From positions 28,439,124 through 28,503,123 of the forward strand of contig JAOANR010000006.1 of NCBI GenBank assembly GCA_030278955.1: a DNA stretch of 64,000 bases, given 5' to 3'. Every line of letters begins with the position of its first letter. Positions within the stretch are counted from its first letter, which is position 1. Positions 11,348-22,670 of this stretch are shown here, one piece after another. The translations under genes were made by a program, and so were the position numbers. Below the pieces are notes generated by a model. It did no database searches. It saw only the letters and a list, made by a program, of their open reading frames with translations, and was not told where the DNA came from. This stretch comes from Hygrophila difformis. Lineage: Eukaryota; Streptophyta; Magnoliopsida; Lamiales; Acanthaceae.

Positions 11348-14180
11348 ATTCCTGCAGTTTTCTATTTTCTTTTCATTGTGCTCTGTCTTTGTAAACTTTG
11401 TACCCCGTTTAGGTACTATTACTGTTGCGAATCATTCTGCCTTTGTATTGTTTGATTCGGGAGCCTCGTGTTCGTTCGTGGCTTTGCGATTTGTGCGGGA
11501 GCACGGAGTAGGACCGTTGGTGCCCTACCAGATGCTAGTTTCTTTACCTTCGGGTGATAGTAATCGAAGTGATCTTATAATGCAAGATGCAGTGTTAAGC
11601 ATCGAGAGTCGTGAATTCAGGGCTGACCTGGTGGTCTTTGGCGTGACTGATTTTGACTTACTATTGGGCATGGATTGGTTGTTTGCCATCATGTTGTGTT
11701 TGATTGTGTTGTTCCACGAATATCCTTTCAGTTTTCTTTGGGTAAGCCTGTTTCTTACCGACCTGTTTTGATTCCACCTGCTATTAGTGTGGTTTCGGTT
11801 GCTGCGTTGTGTGATTTGATGCGCAGGGGTTGTTCTCTTTCCCTGTGGCAAATGAGGGATCTTCGAGCAGAGGTTCCTACTGCTTCGAGTGTCCCTGTTG
11901 TCTCTGAGTTCGGGGATGTGTTTCCCGATGAAATTCCTGGTCTCCCACCTGCTCGGGAGATTGATTTTTCTATCGAACTGATGCCTGATGCAGCTCCTAT
12001 TTCTAAGGCTCCTTACCGAATGAGTCCTGTTGAACTGAAGGAGTTGAAAGATCAATTGACTGAGCTTTCTAGTAAGGGGTATATTCATCTGAGTAGCTCG
12101 CTTTGGGAGCTCCTGTTTTATTTGTTAAGAAGAAAGATGGATCGATGAGGGTGTGCCTCGACAGCAGGGGGTTTGAACTGAATCACGGTGAAGAACAAGT
12201 ATCCTCTACTTCAGATTGAGGATCTGTTTGATCAGTTGAGAGGGGCCAGTGTATTCAGTAAGATTGATGTGAGATCGGACTACCATCAGATAAGGGTGGC
12301 AGAGGCCGATAGGCCTAAGACAGCATTCAAAACTCGTTATGAACACTGTGAATTCACGGTCATACTTCTGGTTTGACTAACGCACCGGCGATCTTCATGG
12401 ATCTTAGGCATAGGGTATTCCATCCCTTGCTGGATGTGTGTGTGGTTGTGTTCATATACGATATTCTGGTCTATTCGCCGACTCGTGAGGCACATGCTGG
12501 CCATCTGAGGACAGTGTTAAACACATTGCGAGAGCATAAGCTATATGCTAAACTCTCTAAGTGTGAGTTCTGGTTGGAGAAGGTGTCGTTTCTGGGCCAC
12601 ATTGTTTCTGGTGAAGGTATTGCAGTTGACCCGGCTAAGGTGGAAGCGGTACTTAAGTGGCAAGCCTCGAAGAATGTGGGAGAGATTCGGAGTTTCCTGG
12701 GTCTTGTTGGCTACTACCGCAGATTCATTGAGGGGTTCTCTAGTATTGCTAGACCTCTGACCAGATTATTGAGGAAGGATGTCAGATTCAGATGGGATGA
12801 TGCTTGCGAGCAAGCATTCGAGTTGTTGAAGAAGAAAGTGACAGAGGCACCTGTTTTGGTACTACCTGATGATTCAGGCGAGTACAAAGTCTACACGGAT
12901 GCATCACTTAAGGGTTTAGGTTGTGTGTTGATGCAAAAGGGCAATGTGATTGCTTATGCATCTCGACAGCTTAAGCCACATGAGCAAAACTACCCGACTC
13001 ACGACTTGGAGATGGCAGCGGTAGTGCATGCTCTGAAGATCTGGAGACACTATTTGTATGGGGCAAAGTGTAGAATTTATTCAGATCATAAGAATCTGAA
13101 GTGTCTGTACACCTCAGACCACATGAGTGGCAGACAGAGGAGGTGGATGGAGTTATTGCAGGACTATGACGCGGATATTCAGTACATAGAGGGTAAGGCC
13201 CCGGGTTTCAGGATTGATGATAAGGGCGTGGTGAGACATGGAGTATGAGTCAGCTTACTCAGGCTTGTATTCAGCATGTTGTTAAAAGGTTTGGGATTCC
13301 CAAGGAGTTTGTCTTTGATCGGGGTTACATATTCCGGTTCAAGTTCGGAAGGATGTGCAGGCAGCGTTTGGCATACAGCTTAGCATGAGTACTGCATGGG
13401 ATCCTCAGTCAGATGGTCAGGCAGAGAGGACCATTAGGACTTTAGAGGATACGTTGAGAGCTTTTGCACTGGACTTTCAGGGTAATTGGGAGAATCACCT
13501 CAGTTTGGTGGAGTTCAGTTACAATAACAGTTATCATGCGAGTATTGGTATGGCTCCCTTCGAGGCATTGTATGGGAGGAAGTGTAGGAGTCCTTTATGT
13601 TGGAATGATCCAACAGATAAGGTGAATGTGGGTCCTGAGATGATTGAGCAGACAATTGAGTTGGTGAGGACCATCAGGGATCGAATGAAAAAGGCTCAGG
13701 ACAGACAGAAAAGCTATGCGTATTTAGCTCGTCGAGATGTGGAGTTTGAGGTTGGCGATTGGGTATTACTACGGGTATCGCCTATGAAAGGGGTACGCCG
13801 GTTTGGTAAGAAGGGCAAGTTGAGCCCGAGATACATTGGACCCTATGAGATTGTGGAGAGAGTTGGTAAGGTGGCTTATAGGTTGGCTTTACCAGCTGAG
13901 GTAGGTCGAGCTCATGATATTTTTCATGTTTCTCAACTCCGGAAGTTTGTTTCTGACCCATCTAGGATTATCCGGCCAGATGAGATTGAGTTGGATGCAA
14001 GTCTTGAGTATGAGGAGTATCCAGTTCGGTTCATTGATGCAAAGGAAATGGTCTTGAGGCACAAAACCATTCCGATGGTTAAGTGTTGTGGTCTAGGCAT
14101 GGGGCTGAAGATGCTACTTGGGAAACCGAGGAGCATATGAAGCTGAAGTACCCAGACTTGGGCTTGACTTCGTTGCCTTG
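11348..14180 (+). pseudogene. pol: Decayed pol: protease, RT, RNase H, partial integrase, chromodomain
   Basis: Pieces appear in family order but in different frames. Protease (about 11412-11690) keeps the active-site DSGAS and ends at LLGMDWL. RT starts near 11890 (DVFPDEIPGLPP), breaks near 12120-12190, resumes with [16 protein letters not shown] and breaks again near 12373. The catalytic motif reads FIYDILVYS: the first Asp of FIDD is Tyr (codon near 12457), so RT is dead. RNase H (about 12860-13200) keeps TDAS and the [16 protein letters not shown] region. Most of the integrase zinc finger and core is deleted after 13248; the frame resumes at 13355 with DPQSDGQAERTIRTLED. The chromodomain-like end (ATWETEEHMKLKYP) is reached only after a frameshift near 14085. 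This matches the Tekay chromovirus layout. Confidence 0.9.
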
Positions 14181-14254
14181 AGGTAACATTTCTCCCCTTG
14201 TTTTTAATTTTTGATCATGTTTTTGAATGTGCATTTCGGGGACGAAATGATCGT

Positions 14255-14267
14255 AAGGGGGGAGGAA
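14255..14267 (+). other. Polypurine tract
   Basis: AAGGGGGGAGGAA directly before the 3' LTR, preceded by TTCGGGGACGAAATGAT, the usual Tekay pre-PPT context. Confidence 0.85.
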
Positions 14268-15689
14268 TGTAATGACCCGATTTAATTAAATTGGACTGTT
14301 TAAATAATTTGGTATTTGGATATTTTGCATTTCAGTCCGGTTGGGGTTCCTTTTGTGTAAATTGAGAGTGATGGGGCCTTTTTGCAAATTTTTAACTATG
14401 TAGAGTTAAATGGGGTCTTTTTATAATTTAGAAAGAAGAAAGAAGAAAGGGGGAAGAGAGAACCGATCGGTGGAAGAGGAAGAAAGGGGTGGAGAAGACA
14501 TTCACCCGAATCATCTTTAATTCTTGGAGATCGGTTAAACACTTGTTGGTAAATGATTCCTCTCGTTGCCCTCTTCGATTTGTTTGTATTATTGTTGGTT
14601 TTGGTGGTGATTTGAAGATGTTGATAAATTAGGGGTTTGGTGGATTTTGGTTGATTTGGAGGAATTGAGGCTTGGAATCAACGAATCGGTGCTCTAATCT
14701 TGTTGAAGATCATAAGGCAAGGGATTTGTGTGCTTAAATTACGTGTTTGGGAGTATTGGGGGTGATTTACGGCAATGGTTAATTTTACATTCTTGCTATT
14801 GATGTCGGTTATGTATTTGTTTATCTGTAACTATGGATCCGCGGGGTGAAGAACCTGAAGGGGAATTATAGCAGTGCCTGTTCATATATATATTTGTGTG
14901 TGTTGAACTGGTAGTGAGTTTCCTTGGGATTTAATAACTAATTTCTTGCAACTGGATGTAATGGGAATAGATAGTAATTGGTTTCCACTGGTCCCGGGTA
15001 AGGATTTCGTTTCCCTGTGGCATGGCAGCGTTCACCTACTCTTTAAATATATATGTGTTTGAAGTAATTAATTTGTCCAGTAACATGAGGTGAAGCAAAT
15101 AATAGTAAGTTGTATCCTGTGTTGACTCTGAAGCCTGGTAGTGTGGATTTAAAAAAATCAAATGCAATATAACTCATGTCATGCGCCACTGTTGCCTTAT
15201 TCATTATGTTTTCACAATTAATTAAGCTTAATATGATGCTCTCGGCCACTTTCTTATTGATGAATTTGTCATGATATAGGACTTAAACTACCCTGTTTGG
15301 GGATATCAGAAACAGTTAAGCAAGGTTGTGAGACATTGATGTGATATCATGATGACTTTGTTATACATTTGCTAGTTTGGGAGTGTTGTATGCAAGAGCA
15401 TGGTTTGCCCTGGACGGGTTTGGAGTTGACATGGTCCTCGCCCGTGGGCAGTTTGGATATATTACCCTGGACAGGTTTGGAGTTGACGAGGTCCTCGCCT
15501 GTGGGTTTATATCGCCCGGGTTTTTAGGTGCCGGCTAGGCATATTCATTGCATTTGCATATAGGTTAGATAGGTGTATGTTAGGCCATGCATCACGTGCA
15601 TAAATTGTATGATTGTGGTTGAAGCACCGGTATGGGACGGTGTGATGTTTATTTGCTTTTATTTTTATTCTGCTCTATTGTTCATGTTT

Positions 15690-15721
<32 letters not shown>

Positions 15722-16310
15722 TTTATTATATACTCTTGTTGCTCTGTTATCCTTTACTCCCCAACACGTAGCCTTGCTCAGTACGTTGTACTGACTCCCT
15801 TTGCTTTTGTCTGTTTTATAGATCCTGCTGGAGGCGCTGGAGCATGATTGGGGTTTGGGGATGAGAGATCACATAGATAGGATTTTCATGTTCTTCTTAT
15901 TATGTTTATTTATGTGGTACTCTGTTGATTGCCATTACTTGATACTTTGTTGACTAGTTGAGGCCTGTGAGCCCAGGATTTACATTCTGTCGGCCTGTGG
16001 CCTTATGTAATTTACTGCTTTGGGCTGGTAGCCCTGTTGAGATATTGGCATGCTGTCTTTGCTGTTATGTGGGGCTGGTAGCCTGGATGATTTGTTGGCA
16101 ACGTTTTATGATTATTGGTGAGACCATTTTGCTATGTGCCTATGTGTTTTCATTTATTTTAGCTTCCGCTCATAATTGGTTAATCAGATAATCACTTTAG
16201 GTTTGCTCAGCCTTGTACTAGCTGTTTTAAATTAGCTGGCCACTAGTTTAGGATAGTTAGTACGGCGGTAATGCTTGCGAAAATCAGGTTTGAATTTTCG
16301 GGACGTTACA
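14268..16310 (+). repeat. 3' LTR, 2043 bp
   Basis: Same length and sequence as 7756-9798 (offset 6512 throughout), ending CGGGACGTTACA. Followed by the target duplication ATGTT. Confidence 0.95.
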
Positions 16311-16640
16311 ATGTTGCAATATTTCGCGTCACTAGCAAGATGTGGCTCAAAGTATTAATATGCAATTAAGAATGATTAACTCAAGATACCACAATAAATG
16401 TTGTTTACAATAAAATTTATATATGACAGAAAATTTGCGAAATGAATACTTAATTTAGGTGATGGTATGGCCGTATTGATTTTGAAGATCTACAATTAGA
16501 TGTGACATTTCCGGATGATGTTATTATAAATTTTACGGGTGATCATATAACGACAATTTTTAAGAGTACATATACAAATATAAACTGTACCACTTCAAAT
16601 TCAGACATTTTTAAGGATAGTACTATACTAGCCCCTACTA
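16311..16640 (+). pseudogene. Helitron helicase: C-terminal copy 2 right half, then a second middle-segment copy
   Basis: 16311-16400 continues the C-terminal segment (VAIFRVTSK.., LKVLICN) and matches 6910-7010. 16440-16640 matches 7060-7260 (shared TACAATTAGATGTGACATTTCC and ACCACTTCAAAT.CAGA). The middle region therefore follows the C-terminal region again, as in a tandem array of helicase segments. Confidence 0.6.
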
Positions 16641-16974
16641 ATTGATTTTCAGGAATGAAATTTTCAGCAAATTGTGAGGAAATTTTTCATATTATGCTTA
16701 ATACAAATATATAAATTTTGTTTTATTTTAATTTAAATTTCAAGTTAAACAAAATATTATTTTAATAATTATTCTTATTGATCTGCTAAGCCAAAGAAGC
16801 TAAAGAAGGTATAATATGATTTCTTAGTTAGTTTTAAAAATAATAAAATTATATTATCATGTATATCATCTTTCGAATAGATATAAAATCATTACACATT
16901 TTTATTACTCAAATATAATTTATGATTATTTTATACAATATAAGTATATATATTATATAAAATATATAATTATG
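16641..16974. other. Helitron 3' untranslated stretch, nothing recognised
   Basis: Very AT-rich. No coding pattern or repeat boundary seen before the terminal hairpin. Confidence 0.5.
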
Positions 16975-17004
16975 CCCGTCGAGTCTCGACGGGTTAATTA
17001 CTAG
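16975..17004 (+). other. Helitron 3' terminus: hairpin plus CTAG
   Basis: CCCGTCGAGTCTCGACGGG is a 9-bp perfect stem around a single T, followed by TTAATTACTAG and then T. A GC-rich hairpin about 7-10 bases before CTRR, with insertion before T, is the defining 3' end of Helitrons. It stands out in a very AT-rich neighbourhood. Confidence 0.85.
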
Positions 17005-17161
17005 TTTTATAAAATTTTAATATTATAAAACTACGTGATTGGACGAATCTAACAAGATCTCACTTGAGTATGTTTTATCTTATGTAATTGTGTTAAAGAG
17101 TCGAATCAAAGTACTCAATGAATAATGTTTACTATGCAAACGTTTAAAAAAACGGAGGGAG
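17005..17161. mobile_element. Right half of a Stowaway-like MITE, split by the Helitron
   Basis: GATTGGACGAATCTAACAAG..., AGTATGTTTTATCTTAT and ACTCAATGAA match the complete MITE at 5343-5602. It ends AAACGGAGGGAG followed by TA (17162-17163). It begins exactly at the Helitron CTAG|T junction, so the Helitron landed inside a MITE whose left half should lie beyond the Helitron's missing left end. Confidence 0.65.
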
Positions 17162-17163
17162 TA

Positions 17164-17593
17164 TAATTTTAAAAATATAATTTGCTATTTAGAGATAAAG
17201 ACATCGCCTAACCGTCATGTAGTTTCCCCACTTTCAACGTTTAGAGTGGAGTTTAACTCTCCATCCTCCATCCGGCACTCTTTATTTTATTGATTCCCAC
17301 CACCTATTTTCTAACCATTTGAGGGAAAAAAAAAAAAAAACTCACAATTTAGATAAGAAATTGTTTGGTGACAAATGCTTTTGGGAAGAAATTATATATG
17401 AAGTTTAATTTTAAATCTAGTATTTCTAATAAACTGCATTTGGTTGAACCCTCCTTGCCCCAATTTCTTCAACCCTTCCATGAGTCTCATGTATTCATCT
17501 CTTACTTAGGAGAGTTCTCCACCTATCATAGTCCAGTTATAATCTTCTTTTATGTCATCATAATGATTTCCTAGGTTTCTTGAGTTTCATATT
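17164..17593. other. Unassigned intergenic DNA
   Basis: Includes a run of 17 A near 17324. A 69-codon ORF at 17365-17574 has no recognisable motif. No repeat boundary seen. Confidence 0.4.
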
Positions 17594-17927
17594 GGTCTCG
17601 TTTGGTTCCCAACGAATTCTACAGCATATGGCCAATTAGCTGGTTTGACCCATCAATGTGCTATTTTCCTGTGTTTGGCAAGCAGTAAATTAGAAGAGCA
17701 TAATGGGCTTCATCTCCTCAAATCTCATCTGCTTCTTTCTGAAGCAGATTAACAAGCATATTGGACAATCACTAAAATACCTTCCTATATGCTAATCTAC
17801 CAAACACCTCCAATAAAATTTGCTATTACTATCTGCTACTCAAATCTACTCTTCATATCTGCTACTTAAATCAGCTAGTCAAATATGCTATCTGCTATTT
17901 TCAATCTGCTGTCTCCCAAACACGCCC
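17594..17927. mobile_element. MITE-like element with GTTTGG ends
   Basis: Starts GGTCTCGTTTGGTTC and ends CTCCCAAACACGCCC, imperfect inverted repeats, with ATT on each side (17591-17593, 17928-17930). Internally it repeats ATCTGCTA/AAATCTACT words. Superfamily uncertain; 3-bp duplications fit PIF/Harbinger. Confidence 0.5.
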
Positions 17928-18116
17928 ATTGTAGTGTTTAAAGACATCATTCATGTAGTGCAACTTTTGGCCTTTTTGAGATACAATTAACCTTCCAAGT
18001 TTTTTCACTTTTTGTCCTTTAGAATTTTTGGCGGTGATGCCATCAAATATGATGCAATCTATGATTTAATCTCCATCACACATTAGGGGTCTGTTTCACA
18101 ATGGCAACAAGAATAA

Positions 18117-18656
18117 GGCCCTCTCCAATGATGGGTATTTGGTAAGGTATTTGTTGACATGGACAAAACAAAATACCTAGAATGAGGAAGCAAGTCATTG
18201 GGAGCTGATGGGGTATTTAAAAAGGTAGCAAATTAGCTACCTGGGTTTTACCCTTGGAAGTCGTGCCAAGCTTGCTTTTTGCAGGCTTCCCCCCCTTTTT
18301 TTTCTTTTTTCTAACTCCTCCCTCAGTTATATACTCTCTCGGTTTATTTTTAGTTGTCTTTTTTAGCAAATATTATACAAACCAATAAATATAATTATTA
18401 CCACACAATTTTTCATTTCTACCCCTCTCACTTACCAAAAAATATACTTGGGGTAGAGAGAGAATGAACATCATTGGGGGAATAAAGGGATAATATTGGA
18501 AAACTTTCATAGAATGTGGGTCCCTTAAATACCTACTTTTTGGGTATTATTATTGGGAGAAGAATTTTATTTATAAGTAGAGATATTTAACTTTTGAAGT
18601 GGCGCTGATGTGACACCTAAATACCTGAAATTGGATAGCAACCATTGGAGAAGGCC
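18117..18656. mobile_element. Tourist-like MITE, 540 bp
   Basis: Starts GGCCCTCTCCAATGATG, ends ACCATTGGAGAAGGCC (inverted), with TAA on both sides (18114-18116, 18657-18659). TAA duplications and these ends fit PIF/Harbinger-derived MITEs. ORF-free. Confidence 0.7.
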
Positions 18657-18765
18657 TAAAAGGGAGGGAATGATGGGTTAACGCCACAGAGGAGATCATA
18701 CAGACAAGTTGGGGAAAAATGCTAGATTATAGGGTAGCACCGTAAATTAAGGAATTGACAACTAA

Positions 18766-19115
18766 GGGCATTTACATCCTACTCCAATTAATAACTCATT
18801 TTTATTACTATTTTATTGACACATCACTTTCCACTATCTCCAACATATTTCTAATTCATTCCAATTAATTCACACATTCCTCTACCAATTAATCTCCTAG
18901 TTATGGGACCCACAATATAATTATTTAAGATTATTTAAATACACAAATAAATTATTGGGAAAGTGAAAAACTTTTAGGACTGTGGGCCATACAATTAACT
19001 CATTCAATGCAATTGAATTCCAGGAGTGAGACCCATGAAACATTAACTGCTAAATTAGTCCTCAATTCAATTAATCTGACACAGTCCATAAGATTAATTG
19101 GGGATGTGGGTGCTC
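18766..19115. mobile_element. Tourist-like MITE, 350 bp
   Basis: Starts GGGCATTTACATCC, ends GGATGTGGGTGCTC, with TAA duplications (18763-18765, 19116-19118). It lies where copy 2 of the segmental duplication has a related MITE in the opposite orientation. Confidence 0.7.
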
Positions 19116-19805
19116 TAATAAACTATTTCAAAACACTCCCCTAGGAGCGCCTTTTTAATCAACTAGTCGATTGACATCAATCAACTTATCCAAATGTTTC
19201 ATTATGAAAAAACATAGTTGTAAACTGATTAGGTAAGTTATAAATTAGTCAAAATAACCTATTTGATAAATTCGAGATCAACTTTTTGCTAACAATAAGG
19301 TAAAATCCAAAATGCTGTTATTTGCAGCAATTTCAAATAGAGTTTGATATGTTTAAGTTATTTTGTTACTTTAAAAAAGTTATTTTTTCTTACATTGTCT
19401 CACAAATTTGCTGATTCGATTTAGTTATTTTACCGAATAGTTATTTCACTTGGCCAACTCAGTTCTTTTTAGAGCAATGGGTTCATTTATCATACAACTG
19501 TCTAAGGTCTCTCATTGAGGCAATTTTGGTTGCTCCTATTATAGTGTGGTAGAGATTTTTCAGCTTTGATTCACATTATATAGTTCTCTTTGAACAAGCA
19601 AGTGCTGTGCCAACCTTCGCCCTCTCCCTCTCTCAAATTCATTTCACAATTTTGGTTGCTCAGCTCCCGACGATATTTTTGTCCGGTATAGTCTCCATTA
19701 GCTCCTCAATATCTCGTTTCTGTTGTTGATGTTATTTTTATTTTTATTTTTTACCACCATTATTAATGAGTCTTCATTAATTGACTCATCATCCTTATTA
19801 GTAGA

Positions 19806-20985
19806 GCTGTAAACGAGCCGAACCAAGCAAAGCTTTGGGTATTTGAGCTCGGCTCATTAAGCATTCGAGCTCGGCTTATGAAAAAGTTCGCGAGCTCGAG
19901 CTCGAGTTCGGCTCGGCTCGTTTAGTTCAAACGAGCCAACTTACTCTTTTGTTCAGTTCGGCTCGTTTGAACTCGTTCGGCTCAATTAAATATTTACCAA
20001 AAGATTAGGAATCATTCATACAATTAGTAGAAAGCACACCGATGGATAAAATCATTACCCCAACGTAAGAGACATGTGGTTACACAAAACCTAACTCAAA
20101 TGTTGGTATTGTGAGGTGATTAGTGGTACCCCGAATATTATTCATTACCCAATTCACTAACTAATTCAACAAATTCACTTATTTTATACATTTAGGTACT
20201 AATAAATCTTATTCGGCTAATACATACCCACTCTAAATGGAGTAGTGATGTTGTGGGATGAACCCGGAGCAACGGCAACCTTAAGACACGCTTTAATACT
20301 TGACTGTAATAAAATGGCTTATAAAAGTATTGAAGTTACTTTTAAATATGATGAACTTGTATTTAAATGTACTGTAATATTTAAGAAATGTATCGTAAAT
20401 GAGTGCCAAATGAAAAAAATATTGAAAAATGAAAGATGTTTTGCGACCAAAATTTTGGTTGCTAATTCGGTCGCGATATTAGCAACCAAACCAATTCGGT
20501 CGCTAATTAGTTACTGAATGATTTTGGTCGCAAATTCGGCCGCTAACTAGCTACTAAATGATTTCGATCGCAAATTCGGTCGCTAACTAGCTAATGAATG
20601 GTTTTGGTTGCAAATTCCGGTCGCTATACTGAAAGTTTCTTGTAGTGTAAATTTTACAATAACTAGTCAAATATTTATATATCAAATTGAATTAAGTTTT
20701 TATGTCATAGTTCAAAAATTTAAAATCAACACACAAAAGTGTTTCTTTTAAAAAAAGAAAAAGCTCGAACTCGAGCTCGATGGTACTTGAGCTCGAGCTC
20801 GAGAAAATTTAAAAAAAAAAGAGTTTGAGCTACTCGAGCTCGAGCTCGAACTCGATGATACTCGAGTTCGAGCTCGAGTGATGCTACTCGACTCAAGCTC
20901 GAGCTCGGGTAGCTCAAAAGTACTGTCAAGTCAAGCTCGAGTATCCCACTCTCGAGCTCGAAGCGACTCGATATCACCCCTAGGT
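19806..20985. mobile_element. hAT-like element with GAGCTCGAGCTCG arrays
   Basis: Left end AGAGCTGTAAACGAGCCGAACC, right end CTCGATATCACCCCTA; the outer bases are loosely inverted. GAGCTCG/CTCGAGC repeats fill both subterminal zones (19850-19990, 20760-20965). In plants this pattern marks hAT-like non-autonomous elements. Candidate flanks TTAGTAG / TAGGTAGTAG are imperfect. A truncated copy starts near 24442. Confidence 0.45.
20430..20647. mobile_element. Orphan CACTA 3' end
   Basis: Ends TTTCTTGTAGTG, the complement of CACTACAAGAAA, and is preceded by subterminal repeats (GCGACCAAAATTTTGG, TTCGGTCGCTAA and variants). No matching CACTA start is visible to the left within 500 bases, so the element is truncated or its other end has decayed. 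Confidence 0.55.
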
Positions 20986-22073
20986 AGTAGCACTGTAAAT
21001 TAAGGAATTGACAAGAGCACCCACATCCCTCTAGTTAATTTCTGAAATGTCAGTATTGAATTGAACTGAATTGCAATGTGGGAATTAATACACAATGGGC
21101 CCCATGTTTGCAATTCATCTGTATGAATTGAGTTAATTGTAGTAAAATGTAATGAGTTGTGGGTCCCACTTTCAATACCTATTCTTTTATACTCCCACCG
21201 TCTCAGACAAGATGTCTGGTTTGACTTTTTGGCACTGTTCATTGTTTAACTTTGACTCAATATTAGTCCAAGTATATATTTGAAAAAAAAATAGACGAAT
21301 TGGGTCTTGTTAGAATCGTATAATCATGTAGTTTTATACTATATATTTTACATAATTTTTTGTTGTACATATTTTGAGATATTAACGATTGAAAAAGTGC
21401 ATTGGATTGTGTGCAGAAATGAAACAAGACATCTTAACACTACAAGAAAAAACCCAATTACCAACCCCAATTCCCGACCACCATAGTCCGGGTCGGATTT
21501 ACCGACCCCAAAATGGGGTCGGTAATATATAGCCGTTATTAGGACCCGGGTAATTCAACAACCAAAACACCGACCACAACAATTAATGTGGTCGGCGTTA
21601 CTGACCCCATTTGGGGTCGGTAATTGTTACCGACCCCAGTACCGACCCCAATTTGGGGTCTGTAGTTGTTTCAAATATTTTTTTTTGTTTTTCCCATTCT
21701 TTTATTATTTATATATATTATTATTAAATATTTATTTAATTATTAAAATAATTTAATTATTTATTTATTAGAACCAATTAATTAATTAATTATTTTTTCA
21801 AAAAATTAATTATTTATTTTATAACTATTTATTTATTTATTAATTTAATTGAATTCAATAATTTATTTAATTAATTTAATTTTTAATTTTTGACTCATAG
21901 TATTTTTTATTAAAAATAAATTTATGTTATTATTTACATTTACTTTAATTTTTGACCACAATTTTATTATTTTATTTAATTCGTTGATTTTAATTTTTTT
22001 ATTTAATTAATTTTATTTTATATTTCATTTAATTAATAAATTTTAGTTTATATTTTATATTTTAATTTAATTA

Positions 22074-22150
22074 ACTACAGGAAAAAGTTAATTTAGCAAC
22101 CAAAATTTGCGATCGAACATTTTGGGTCGCTATTACCGATCGAATTAGTG
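22074..22150. mobile_element. Possible start of a second CACTA family inside the first
   Basis: ACTACAGGAAAAAGTTAATT followed by AGCAACCAAAATTTGCGATCG and GGTCGCTATTACCGATCG. The subterminal words (GCGACC/GGTCGC, CCAAAAT) are those of the orphan CACTA end at 20430-20647, not those of the host CACTA. The first C of CACTA is not preserved. Confidence 0.4.
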
Positions 22151-22598
22151 ACTGAAATGATTCATATTAATTATTGAATTTTATTTTGCATATGTAATTT
22201 TTAATCTTTAATTATGGAATTTAATATTTTTATAAAGTTTTAAATTTAATTAATATTTAATTATATTCATTTCTGTTTTCTTAAATTTAATTACTGTTTT
22301 AATTATTTTTACCCATTTAATTTAATTTTATATTTTATCTAATTAATGACTTATTCTATTATTTATTTAATTAATATCAATTTTTATATTAATCATTAAT
22401 TTACTAATTTACACATTTATATATAAAAATATTATATATATTTAACAAATTGCATATGATAACATGAAAAGTTGTGTGTCCGAATGCCACGCGCGCGGGA
22501 GAGAAATTCACTTTACCTGGGTTCGAATCCCATCTTCAAGATTTGGGAAGGAATTAATATATATATGACACGTGGCGGCTTCCCATTGGTGGTGCAAA

Positions 22599-22670
22599 GG
22601 GGTAGCCCAGCTGGTTAGGGTGTGGCTAGGTGATGCCGAGGTTGTGGGTTCGAGTTCTTCTGGGCACAAT
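22599..22670 (+). other. tRNA-like (SINE-head-like) sequence
   Basis: GGGGTAGCCCAGCTGGTTAG resembles a Pol III A box, and GTGGGTTCGAGTTC about 45 bases later resembles a B box. A second B-box-like word, GGGTTCGAATCCCA, lies at about 22520-22534. The region between does not fold as an obvious functional tRNA, so I treat it as tRNA-derived sequence carried by the CACTA element. Confidence 0.4.

Larger units (their letters stand above)
7756..16310 (+). mobile_element. Tekay-type chromovirus LTR retrotransposon, coding-defective
   Basis: LTRs at 7756-9798 and 14268-16310 are flanked by a perfect 5-bp target duplication, ATGTT (7751-7755 and 16311-16315). The internal region has an initiator-Met PBS, a gag ORF with a zinc knuckle, a badly damaged pol ending in a chromodomain-like stretch, and a PPT. 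I saw only one difference between the 2043-bp LTRs (near 8275 / 14787), so it inserted very recently. The pol damage therefore most likely existed before this insertion. It lies inside the Helitron helicase remnant. Confidence 0.95.
5206..17004 (+). mobile_element. Helitron, decayed 3' portion, interrupted by later insertions
   Basis: Two things identify it. Between 6150 and 16640 (leaving out the Tekay element) the translated sequence matches the Pif1-like helicase of plant Helitrons piece by piece, with stops and frameshifts. At 16975-17004 there is a GC-rich hairpin followed by TTAATTACTAG, the typical Helitron 3' end, with T as the next base. No Rep domain or 5' TC terminus is visible; the left end is probably outside the window or lost under the LTR element. 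Two Stowaway MITEs and one Tekay retrotransposon have inserted into it. Confidence 0.7.
18734..20983. repeat. Segmental direct duplication, copy 1
   Basis: Opens with GTAGCACCGTAAATTAAGGAATTGAC. The same words restart at 20984. Beyond the MITE, the stretch from 19116 (TAATAAACTATTTCAAAACACTCCCCTAGGAG) to about 20010 matches 23422-24650 with scattered differences. Copy 1 contains a MITE, a hAT-like element and an orphan CACTA end. Confidence 0.75.

Noticed and set aside
17365..17574. 69-codon ORF in unassigned DNA
   Set aside because: No motif, no context, low-complexity surroundings.
20245..20517. 90-codon ORF near the orphan CACTA end
   Set aside because: Runs into CACTA subterminal repeats; no domain recognised.
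22599..22670. Functional tRNA gene
   Set aside because: B box deviates (GTTCGAGTTC) and no clear anticodon arm or closed acceptor stem; kept only as tRNA-like sequence.
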